In this document: piece after piece, positions 1 through 5,473 of the stretch
How positions within the stretch are numbered: the first letter of the stretch is position 1
How the letters are laid out: the number at the start of each line of letters is the position of its first letter
Notes under the pieces: model-generated
What the model saw: the letters and a program-made list of their open reading frames with translations, nothing else
Databases searched by the model: none
Told to the model about the DNA's origin: nothing
Translations under genes and position numbers: made by a program
Assembly (NCBI GenBank): GCA_003140915.1
Contig: PLLI01000053.1
Location: 1-8,190 of the forward strand
DNA length: 8,190 nt
Reading direction: 5' to 3'
Source: Candidatus Omnitrophota bacterium
Lineage (GTDB): Bacteria; Omnitrophota; Gorgyraeia; 2-01-FULL-45-10

Positions 1-452
1 ATGCTGTCCGGCCAGTGTATCATCGGTGCCTCGATAAAGGTAAGCGTCCGCCTGCCCAGTTTCAATTTATCCCCCGTCTTCACTATCTGAAAATCCCAAT
101 TCTGGTAATAATTCCTATAAAGGCCCTCTTTACATTTCTGGGTGCAGTAGACCTTTGCCTTCGGGCAAAGTTTCATCAACTCAGGCATGGCGCCCGAGTG
201 GTCGGTCTCGACGTGATTGGCAATGACGTAATCTATCTTACCGGGATCGATCACCTCTTTTATCCTCTCGATGAATTCGTGCGCGAAAGAGCCCAATACG
301 GTATCGACTATGGCTATCTTCTCATCAACTATGAGATAGGAATTATAAGTAGACCCTCTGGAAGTCGTATAGGTATGTCCGTGGAAATGCCTTATATCCC
401 AATCTACCACGCCGACGGAGTATATGCCTTTTTTGATCTCAAGCGGTTTCAT
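1..452 (-). CDS. fprA: A-type flavodiiron protein FprA (partial, N-terminal 150 residues)
   Basis: This is the N-terminal metallo-beta-lactamase-like part of a flavodiiron protein. Such proteins reduce O2 to water and/or NO to N2O in the cytoplasm of anaerobes, fed by rubredoxin or an Hrb-type reductase. The diiron motif H80-x-E82-x-D84-H85 (NHVETDHSG) is intact, and the next ligand H146 sits in the typical EAPMIHWPDS segment. The N-terminus (MKPLEIKKGIYSVG, then VDWDIRHFHG) matches the usual start of FprA proteins. The remaining diiron ligands and the C-terminal FMN-binding flavodoxin domain lie beyond base 1, so completeness cannot be judged. The ATG follows the flavin reductase stop by 2 bp, with a GGGGGAAAG ribosome binding site inside that gene, so the two are probably translationally coupled. 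The rubredoxin and flavin reductase upstream are the expected redox partners. Whether NO or O2 is the main substrate cannot be told. Confidence 0.95.
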   Translation of the reverse strand, partial: MKPLEIKKGIYSVGVVDWDIRHFHGHTYTTSRGSTYNSYLIVDEKIAIVDTVLGSFAHEFIERIKEVIDPGKIDYVIANHVETDHSGAMPELMKLCPKAKVYCTQKCKEGLYRNYYQNWDFQIVKTGDKLKLGRRTLTFIEAPMIHWPDS

Positions 453-454
453 TT

Positions 455-982
455 TTACTTTCCCCCTTTCACATTTTCGCCTCTTATAAATGTCGGCGCG
501 CTCGCAGGCGTAAACCCGCGTTTTTCCATATGATAATACTCGTACGTCATGGGCTTTCCCTGTTTTATCATCTCCGAACCGATCATCTTTCCCAGAAATA
601 CGGTATGCGTCCCGCAATCAAGTTTACCTACGACCTCGGCCTCTATATAACATATCGAATAGTCGATCACGACCGGGCACCCGGATCCCAGTTTTTTAAA
701 ATTCACATCTTTGAATTTGTCTTCGTTTCTCCCGCCCTTGAACCCGAATTTACCTATGAACGCAAGAGGCGTATCTTCATTAAGCACCGAGACGGTAAAC
801 TTGCAGCTGCAGTCTATGAATTCATGCGTAAGGTTTTTCTTATTTATGCTTATCGCTATCGTCACGGGTTCGCTTGTGATCTGAAAGACCGTATTCGCGA
901 TCTGGCCGTTCAGCTTATCGTCCTTATACGAAGAGACTATGTACATCCCGTAACTCAAATTATGCAGGATGTTCGGGTCCAC
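455..982 (-). CDS. Flavin reductase-like FMN protein (Hrb/flavoredoxin type, without rubredoxin domain)
   Basis: This 175-residue protein belongs to the flavin reductase-like, FMN-binding split-barrel family. The opening (LHNLSYGMYIVSS), the SVLNEDTPLAFIGKFGF segment and the GRNEDKF motif resemble the flavin reductase half of high-molecular-weight rubredoxin (Hrb), which in Moorella carries electrons from NAD(P)H to FprA. The C-terminus ends soon after TPASAPTFIRGE, where Hrb proteins continue into a rubredoxin domain; here there is no CxxC pair after it. A separate rubredoxin is encoded in the same gene cluster. The start is GTG, directly after the korB TAG stop (TAGGTG), with GGAGG 11 bases upstream, and gives the N-terminus expected for the family. 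The next gene, fprA, begins 2 bp after its stop. The likely role is electron transfer to rubredoxin/FprA. A free-flavin reductase function is the alternative. Confidence 0.88.
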   Translation of the reverse strand: MDPNILHNLSYGMYIVSSYKDDKLNGQIANTVFQITSEPVTIAISINKKNLTHEFIDCSCKFTVSVLNEDTPLAFIGKFGFKGGRNEDKFKDVNFKKLGSGCPVVIDYSICYIEAEVVGKLDCGTHTVFLGKMIGSEMIKQGKPMTYEYYHMEKRGFTPASAPTFIRGENVKGGK

Positions 983-1828
983 CTATACTGCTTCCTCCAT
1001 TATTTTCTCTATCTTCCGCTGCCTTTCGGCCTCGCTTAAGCCCGCTCCGGAAAAATTTTCTTCGAAGGTTGGCGCGTCTTTCTTGTAAAATACCCCGAGC
1101 GCTATCGGTGCGTCTTTATTATAGTCCCACTCCCGTATCTTTCGCTCTGCCTGGTCGCGATCTGCGGGGTTGTGGTCCTTCAATTCATAAACACGCTTAT
1201 CATAGTATTCGTACATATTGTAATAGGTAACGCAAACCTGTAGGACATCGACGAGCGAGAATCCTTTATGCAGTATCGCTTCCCTGAATATTTTTTTAAG
1301 TAATTCAAGACCATGTGACGTTCCACGCGCCAGGAACGTAGCGCCGCTTGCGAGCATAAGTTCAAGCGGATTTATCGGCATCTCCTTAGTCCCTGACGGG
1401 GTTGAGCGGCCCTTAAATCCCAGAGGAGAGGTCGGCGTATATTGGCCCGTGGTAAGACCATAGACACGGTTATTATGTATTATCGCGGTCATGTTGACGT
1501 TTCTCTTTGCGGCAAAGATCAAATGCTCGAGACCTTCTCCATAAGCGTCCCCGTCGCCCGCGTGGCCGATGACCTTCATTTGAGGTTTCGCGATCTTTAT
1601 CCCCGTAGCCGGAGGGAATACGCGGCCATGGAGTGAATAAAAACTGTTCACGTTGATGTAATCGACTATCTTAGCATGGCAGCCTATGCCGGAGACTATC
1701 ACGACATTCTCAAGAGGCAGGCCCTCGTCGCTTAGCGAACTAAGCACGGTCTTCATGGCATTCAGGATAGCAAAATTCCCGCAACCCGGGCACCAGGTAT
1801 TGATAGCTGTCGTATTTAAATTCTTCAT
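983..1828 (-). CDS. korB: 2-oxoacid:ferredoxin oxidoreductase, beta subunit (TPP-binding)
   Basis: This is the thiamine-pyrophosphate subunit of a CoA-acylating 2-oxoacid:ferredoxin oxidoreductase, which decarboxylates a 2-oxoacid to acyl-CoA and CO2 and reduces ferredoxin. The cysteines expected to bind its [4Fe-4S] cluster are C13 and C16 (WCPGCG), C50 (GIGCHAK) and C198 (QVCVTYYN). The TPP/Mg motif is GDGDAYGEGLEH (91-102) followed by NN at 119-120. At 281 residues it has the short KorB-type length, not the longer pyruvate-type architecture. Its ATG overlaps the alpha-subunit stop by 4 bp (ATGA), which suggests coupled translation and a stoichiometric complex. Substrate is uncertain: 2-oxoglutarate is the usual annotation for this two-gene form, but branched-chain 2-oxoacids or pyruvate cannot be excluded from sequence alone. 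Confidence 0.93.
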   Translation of the reverse strand: MKNLNTTAINTWCPGCGNFAILNAMKTVLSSLSDEGLPLENVVIVSGIGCHAKIVDYINVNSFYSLHGRVFPPATGIKIAKPQMKVIGHAGDGDAYGEGLEHLIFAAKRNVNMTAIIHNNRVYGLTTGQYTPTSPLGFKGRSTPSGTKEMPINPLELMLASGATFLARGTSHGLELLKKIFREAILHKGFSLVDVLQVCVTYYNMYEYYDKRVYELKDHNPADRDQAERKIREWDYNKDAPIALGVFYKKDAPTFEENFSGAGLSEAERQRKIEKIMEEAV

Positions 1829-3498
1829 TTAAGCGCCTCCCGAAGCCTCGCCTCTAATTCATCCACGCTAAACGGCCTTCCGTTGTATTTCAATATCGTT
1901 TTGTCGGCGCCGAGGCCATACAAATTCATCAGTTTTACAAGCTGCGCGGTCGCGTTGGATTCGACCGCTATGAGTTTCTTAATACCCTTCATCGCATTTT
2001 TCAATTGGAGGGTTGGGAAGGGCGAGAGAAAGAGCGGCTGGATCACTTTCAGGTTCAACTTCTCGGCCGCCTCGACGCACACTCCTTTATTTGAGCCCCA
2101 GCATATAATAGCAGTATCCGAATTTTTGTTCCCGTATATCTTAACGGTTTCATATCGCTTAAGCTCTTCGGCAATATATTTTTCTTTTCGCAGACGCTTC
2201 TCCTGCATCTTATTCGTTTCTCCCGGATCTTCTGTGGTCAATCCGGTTTCGTCGTGTTCGTAACTATTGATCTTGATAACGTTATCTTTTTCCGGGACGA
2301 ACGCCAGAGGCGATACCCCATTCTTGGTATACAGGTACCGCTTATAAGGAGACTTCCTATCCCACAAGGCAGGACCCTCTTCGCGAACGTCAGGAACAGC
2401 CTTTACGTCAAAACTGTAAGTTTCTTCTCCGAGATTCTTATCGGTAAGGATTATCGACGGCACCTGGTACTTCCACGCAATATTTAGTGCGACCTGCGAT
2501 AGGTAATACGCCTCCTCAGGATCGCCGGGCGCAACTATGAGCCTGGGGAATTCACCCTGGCTGGCGTTGAGCGCGAAATGCAGTTCCGTCTGCGAGCTAT
2601 ACGTCGGAAGCCCCGTCGATGGCCCGGGTCTCTGGCCCAGGATAATGACTACCGGCAATTCCGCCATGGCCGAAAAACTCAAACCCTCTGTCATGAGGCA
2701 GAAACCGCCGCCCGAAGTGCCGACAGCGACCCGCTCGCCGCAATAAGCGGCCCCGAGCGCCATCAATATCACCGATATCTCGCTCTCCGGGTGTATGACC
2801 TTCAAAGAAAAATCAGCAGCTAGTTTTGCCAGGTAATGGAGTATAGGCGAAGTCGGGGTCATCGGATAGGCCAGGTAGGTCTTCAACCCCCCTTTTATAA
2901 GGCCGAGCCCTACCGCCTCGTTCCCGTTTAATAAAGGTAATTTCGGCTGGTCGAGAGGCGTTATCTTATAGATTTCTGTTGCGCCATCATATCCGTGCCG
3001 GGCGATCTTTAGATTAAGGTCTGTCTCTTTCGAAAAATCTTCCCTGAATTCTTTGTCGAGGATCTCCCATGATATGCCGGCTGCCTTGCAGAAGGCACCG
3101 GTAATGCATGAATTGCTCATTATCTCAGGGGCATTATTTTCTTTCAGGATTTTTGAAATTGGAATGGCTATGAGCCGGACAGAGGCACTCAGATCGTAGA
3201 TCTTGGCCGAATCGGGATCATAGATCACGATCGCGTCCGGCGTTAATTTGTCTTTATGAAGATTGAATGTGTCCTGATTGAGCGCGAGCAGAATATCTGC
3301 TTTATTCTTATGGGAGGCGATCTTGCGGTCCGATGCCCTTATGATAGAAAAAGTATGGCCGCCGCGTATAAGGGACGGGTAATCACGATAGACGTATAAC
3401 CTGTAACCCAGTTGATTTAATATGTTCGCTATAATAAGGCTGGCCCTGTCGATCCCAAAACCCGCCTTGCCGCCTATGAGAATGGAAAGATCTTTCAT
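1825..3498 (-). CDS. korA: 2-oxoacid:ferredoxin oxidoreductase, fused gamma-alpha subunit
   Basis: This 557-residue protein joins the gamma domain (about 1-185, starting with the GGKAGFGID glycine-rich motif and RGGHTFS) to the alpha subunit. The alpha pyrimidine-binding domain covers about 190-410 with YPMTPTSPIL (211-220), HPESE (236-240) and GQRPGPSTGLPT (288-299). The C-terminal domain II covers about 450-557. The YPxTP and GPSTGLPT motifs are typical of KorA/VorA-type subunits; the exact 2-oxoacid is not settled by them. The ATG at 3498 was chosen over an in-frame start 30 bases upstream because it begins the conserved gamma domain directly and forms a 4-bp ATGA overlap with the ferredoxin stop. 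The beta subunit begins in another 4-bp overlap at the 3' end. Residues 370-450 are charged and low in conserved motifs, probably an inter-domain linker. Confidence 0.94.
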   Translation of the reverse strand: MKDLSILIGGKAGFGIDRASLIIANILNQLGYRLYVYRDYPSLIRGGHTFSIIRASDRKIASHKNKADILLALNQDTFNLHKDKLTPDAIVIYDPDSAKIYDLSASVRLIAIPISKILKENNAPEIMSNSCITGAFCKAAGISWEILDKEFREDFSKETDLNLKIARHGYDGATEIYKITPLDQPKLPLLNGNEAVGLGLIKGGLKTYLAYPMTPTSPILHYLAKLAADFSLKVIHPESEISVILMALGAAYCGERVAVGTSGGGFCLMTEGLSFSAMAELPVVIILGQRPGPSTGLPTYSSQTELHFALNASQGEFPRLIVAPGDPEEAYYLSQVALNIAWKYQVPSIILTDKNLGEETYSFDVKAVPDVREEGPALWDRKSPYKRYLYTKNGVSPLAFVPEKDNVIKINSYEHDETGLTTEDPGETNKMQEKRLRKEKYIAEELKRYETVKIYGNKNSDTAIICWGSNKGVCVEAAEKLNLKVIQPLFLSPFPTLQLKNAMKGIKKLIAVESNATAQLVKLMNLYGLGADKTILKYNGRPFSVDELEARLREALK

Positions 3499-3683
3499 TT
3501 TGTTATGATTATCGCCGTCACCGGGCATTCGTCACAGGCCTTTTGACAGTTCTCTTCGGCCGCTTTCGGGATGATACTCACATGCACGATCGCTTTATCG
3601 CCTTCCATCTTATATACTTCCGGGCACGTCGTAACGCAAAGACCGCAGCCTATGCAGAGATCCGGGTCAACTTTTGCTTTCAT
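3495..3683 (-). CDS. Single [4Fe-4S] ferredoxin, probable partner of the 2-oxoacid oxidoreductase
   Basis: This 62-residue ferredoxin carries one CxxCxxCxxxCP motif (C10, C13, C16, C20) and a distal CP (C53). By analogy with Thermotoga-type single-cluster ferredoxins, C10, C13, C16 and C53 should bind one [4Fe-4S] cluster and C20/C46 may form a disulfide; C50 is an additional cysteine. The ATG at 3683 has a strong GAGGAGG Shine-Dalgarno 4 bases upstream. The longer in-frame start would add 23 residues unlike ferredoxin and run back into the rubredoxin gene, so it was rejected. The gene overlaps the next one by 4 bp, which suggests it is the delta-like subunit or immediate electron acceptor of the oxidoreductase. 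It could equally act as a soluble low-potential carrier for neighbouring reductases. Confidence 0.93.
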   Translation of the reverse strand: MKAKVDPDLCIGCGLCVTTCPEVYKMEGDKAIVHVSIIPKAAEENCQKACDECPVTAIIITK

Positions 3684-3706
3684 TTTTCCTCCTCTTTTGC
3701 TTATTG

Positions 3707-3865
3707 TTATATTTTTTCGAATTCGCTTTTCGGCGCACCGCACTCCGGGCATACCCAGCTATCAGGGATCTTATCGAAACTTGCCCCTGGCACTACCCCG
3801 TTATCAGGGTCTCCTTTTGCCGGGTCGTAAATATAACCGCAAACCGTGCATTTGTATTTATCCAT
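3707..3865 (-). CDS. Rubredoxin
   Basis: This is a 52-residue classical rubredoxin, a small cytoplasmic one-electron carrier with an Fe(SCys)4 site. The two ligand knuckles are CTVCGYIYD (C6, C9) and [12 protein letters not shown] (C39, C42). The DPDNGVVPG stretch and the aromatic residues Y4, Y11, Y13, F30, W37 and F49 of the rubredoxin core are all present. The start is preceded by AGGAGG at 10 bases. It lies between the DJ-1/PfpI gene (46 bp upstream) and the ferredoxin gene (23 bp downstream). It is the natural electron donor to the FprA encoded at the far end of the cluster, and it may replace the rubredoxin domain missing from the Hrb-type flavin reductase. Confidence 0.97.
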   Translation of the reverse strand: MDKYKCTVCGYIYDPAKGDPDNGVVPGASFDKIPDSWVCPECGAPKSEFEKI

Positions 3866-3898
3866 ATTTTTCCATCCTCCTATATTAATAGAACATTT

Positions 3899-3907
3899 AT
3901 TATATCA
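3899..3907 (-). promoter_or_regulatory. Candidate extended -10 promoter for the rubredoxin-kor-fprA genes
   Basis: On the minus strand the 46-bp gap before rubredoxin opens with TGATATAAT: a consensus TATAAT hexamer with the TG of an extended -10 one base upstream. No good -35 hexamer lies at 16-18 bp (GAAAAA at 17), which is acceptable for extended -10 promoters. The predicted start would give a leader of roughly 25 bases containing the AGGAGG site. No terminator is visible between the DJ-1/PfpI gene and this point, so read-through from upstream is also likely. Confidence 0.5.
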
Positions 3908-3911
3908 CTTT

Positions 3912-4415
3912 TTACTTCAACTTTTTCAGAATTTCTCGGCAGAATGCCGGCAGGTCATAAGGATTGCGTGAAGTTATGAGGTTGCCGTCCACGACTACCT
4001 CTTTGTCTAAAAATTCTGCGCCGGCATTGACGACGTCGTCTTTTATAGCGGAGAAGCTCGTTGCCTTCCGTCCCTTCAATACGCCCGCGGATACCAGCAC
4101 CCATCCACCGTGGCAGATCGACGCTACAACCTTCTTTTTATCGAACATCTCCTTAACGAATGAATTGACCTCCGCGAACCTTCTTAAATGATCCGGCGCA
4201 TATCCGCCCGGGATGACAACGCCGGCAAAATCTTCCACGCGCGCCTTTTTTATGGATAGCTCTTCCGCCGCAGGGTAGCCTTCTTTACTCTGATACTCTT
4301 TCTTCCTGCCGGTGCCTACCAGGACCGTTTCGATATCGTCTTCGCGCAAGCGCAAGTACGGGTACCATACTTCAAGCACCTGATATTGATCTTCAATAAG
4401 CACGGCGACTTTCAT
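3912..4415 (-). CDS. DJ-1/PfpI family protein
   Basis: This 167-residue protein has the DJ-1/PfpI fold (type 1 glutamine amidotransferase-like). The nucleophile-elbow motif is SICHGGW with C101 followed by H102. The glutamate that normally activates the cysteine is E15 (QVLEVWYP). The VVIPGGYAPDHLR motif (66-79) is also typical. Family members are described as proteases, glyoxalase III or deglycases, and stress-linked chaperones; sequence alone does not decide among these. Length matches single-domain PfpI proteins. The ATG lies 1 bp after the stop of the peroxidase fusion gene and is served by a GGGGG ribosome binding site within that gene, so the two are almost certainly co-transcribed. Together with peroxidase, rubredoxin and FprA, a role in repairing or removing stress-damaged molecules is the most natural inference. 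Confidence 0.9.
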   Translation of the reverse strand: MKVAVLIEDQYQVLEVWYPYLRLREDDIETVLVGTGRKKEYQSKEGYPAAEELSIKKARVEDFAGVVIPGGYAPDHLRRFAEVNSFVKEMFDKKKVVASICHGGWVLVSAGVLKGRKATSFSAIKDDVVNAGAEFLDKEVVVDGNLITSRNPYDLPAFCREILKKLK

Positions 4416-4416
4416 G

Positions 4417-5271
4417 CTATCCCCCTATTTCATCTATTATCTTTGCCATTATAAAATCGTTCTCGGTCAATCCTCCGGCGGCGTGGGTGGTAAGTGTTAT
4501 CTTGACCTTGCCCCAAGTCAAGAGGATCGCCGGATGATGGCCCTGCTCTTCCGCCATCACGGAGACGAGATCGACAAAATATTTCGCCTCCGCAAAATCT
4601 TTAAGTTTGAATTCTTTCACGATCTTTTTGTCTTCGATCAATTGCCAGCCCCTGTACTGGGCGAGAAGCTTGTCTATGGTATTCTTCGGCATGGGCGGGG
4701 TTCCCTCTTCGCACGGTTTGCACTTGGAAGGCAGTCCCGATTTAGCAGGAGAAACCGCGGGGTTCTTTACAATATCCTCCAGGTTCTTTAAGGCGCCATC
4801 GTAATCGGGAGGCGTTGTTAATTCATCCACTACTTTGAAATATCGCAGGATATCATTCTTGTCGATGATGAGGACACCCCTGGCCAAAAGGTTAAGCTCT
4901 TTAACAAGCAGGCCGTAATTTATCCCGAACGACGAATATTTATAATCCGAGAGGACTTTAACGTTCTTGATCTCATTTTCGGCGCAGAAACGTTTCTGGG
5001 CAAACGGCAGGTCCTTACTAATACCCACTATAACTATATCCGAGGAGATCGTGGACGCGCGTTTATTGAACTCTTTTACCTGTAGGTCACAAACAGGCGT
5101 ATCTAAAGATAGGAAAAACGTTATAACTTTTATCTTGTCTTTAAAATCAGCTAGCCCGGCATCCTTTAATCCGGAATCGACTACTCTGAAATCGGGCGCC
5201 ACTGCACCTACTTTAAGAGACCTGCCGACTAACGTCATGGGACTGCCCTTAAACATCACTTTCTTTGGCAT
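4417..5271 (-). CDS. tpx: Fusion of thiol peroxidase (Tpx) with pterin-4a-carbinolamine dehydratase (PCD)
   Basis: One uninterrupted 284-residue frame holds two complete domains. Residues 1-170 are an atypical 2-Cys peroxiredoxin of the Tpx type: peroxidatic C61 in SLDTPVC with T58, resolving C96 in FAQKRFC, and catalytic Arg at R131 (RGVLIID). Tpx reduces H2O2 and alkyl peroxides using thioredoxin. Residues about 182-284 are a 4a-hydroxytetrahydrobiopterin dehydratase: its usual N-terminal leader (CKPCEEGTPPM), the HHP triad (H245, H246, P247) and TTHAAGGLTENDF with H263. Both active sites look intact, so this seems a real bifunctional protein. The natural PCD start is preserved in the linker, which suggests fusion of two formerly adjacent genes. 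The ATG has GAGGTG 5 bases upstream. No pterin-dependent hydroxylase is seen nearby, so the PCD substrate is unclear. Confidence 0.93.
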   Translation of the reverse strand: MPKKVMFKGSPMTLVGRSLKVGAVAPDFRVVDSGLKDAGLADFKDKIKVITFFLSLDTPVCDLQVKEFNKRASTISSDIVIVGISKDLPFAQKRFCAENEIKNVKVLSDYKYSSFGINYGLLVKELNLLARGVLIIDKNDILRYFKVVDELTTPPDYDGALKNLEDIVKNPAVSPAKSGLPSKCKPCEEGTPPMPKNTIDKLLAQYRGWQLIEDKKIVKEFKLKDFAEAKYFVDLVSVMAEEQGHHPAILLTWGKVKITLTTHAAGGLTENDFIMAKIIDEIGG

Positions 5272-5294
5272 TCTGCACCTCAGTTTTCTATATC

Positions 5295-5308
5295 TTATAA
5301 TATTACAA
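5295..5308. promoter_or_regulatory. AT-rich near-palindrome resembling a PerR/Fur-family box, upstream of the peroxidase fusion gene
   Basis: On the plus strand the 14 bases read TTATAAT-ATTACAA, a 7-0-7 palindrome with one mismatched pair, overlapping -10-like hexamers (minus-strand TATAAG at 5294-5299) about 23 bases before the ATG. It resembles the PerR box TTATAAT-N-ATTATAA but lacks the central base. No convincing -35 element was found at the matching distance. The block must have its own promoter because a terminator lies just upstream, so this is the most likely promoter/operator area. Binding by PerR is inference only. Confidence 0.35.
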
Positions 5309-5356
5309 TAAACTATGAAAGCGCCCGCTTCTACTTTTTATTGACTTTTTTCGCCT

Positions 5357-5388
5357 AAAAAAATTTGGGCAGTTTTAAGTCGTGCCCA
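5357..5388 (-). terminator. Intrinsic terminator after the hcp operon
   Basis: On the minus strand TGGGCA (5388-5383) pairs perfectly with TGCCCA (5371-5366) across an 11-base loop. It is followed by AA and a run of seven T residues (5363-5357). It separates the Rrf2-hcp operon from the peroxidase operon. Confidence 0.8.
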
Positions 5389-5391
5389 GGA

Positions 5392-5457
5392 CTAAATACT
5401 GCAACCCTCTTTGCAGTGCGCAACGGGACGCAGCATGTATCTTATTATCACTCTCAT
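5392..5457 (-). CDS. Possible 21-residue small protein after hcp
   Basis: This short ORF encodes MRVIIRYMLRPVAHCKEGCSI (residues 1-20 M to S, then I), a basic peptide with a CxxxC pair near the end. The ribosome binding site is exceptional: AAGGAGGTGAT overlaps the hcp stop codon and leaves 9 bases between GGAGG and ATG. The ORF lies between hcp and the terminator, so it would be on the same transcript. Against it: the length is minimal, the last codons coincide with a hairpin (arms 5398-5404 and 5411-5417), and I do not recognise a family. It may be a small metal- or thiol-active peptide, or the site may be a relic of a lost gene. Confidence 0.4.
   Translation of the reverse strand: MRVIIRYMLRPVAHCKEGCSI
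5398..5417. repeat. Inverted repeat (7-bp arms) in the hcp 3' region
   Basis: ACTGCAA (5398-5404) and TTGCAGT (5411-5417) are perfect inverted arms around a 6-base loop. The hairpin sits at the end of the small ORF and just upstream of the T-tailed terminator. It may stabilise the 3' end of the hcp transcript. It lacks its own T-run, so it is not called as a terminator. Confidence 0.55.
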
Positions 5458-5462
5458 CTACT

Positions 5463-5473
5463 ATCACCTCCTT
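5463..5473 (-). promoter_or_regulatory. Extended Shine-Dalgarno sequence overlapping the hcp stop codon
   Basis: The minus strand reads AAGGAGGTGAT, an 11-base match to the complement of the usual 16S rRNA 3' end. It directs translation toward the ATG at 5457 and is much stronger than any other ribosome binding site in the window. Its strength is the main argument that something is translated between hcp and the terminator. Confidence 0.6.

Noticed and set aside
15..1039. Long open frames on the plus strand opposite fprA and the flavin reductase gene (15-533 and 530-1039)
   Set aside because: They are antisense to genes with clear family motifs, show no recognisable domains and have no ribosome binding sites; they are reading-frame shadows.
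3499..3528. Ten-residue extension of korA
   Set aside because: The internal ATG at 3498 gives the conserved gamma-domain start and a 4-bp overlap like other junctions in the cluster.
3684..3752. 23-residue N-terminal extension of the ferredoxin from an upstream in-frame start
   Set aside because: It overlaps the end of rubredoxin, has no ferredoxin-like content, and the ATG at 3683 has a strong GAGGAGG site.
5309..5356. Hairpin AAGC-GGGC-GCTT and other short symmetries between the terminator and the peroxidase promoter
   Set aside because: A 4-bp stem is expected by chance; I see no riboswitch or RNA gene in this short gap.
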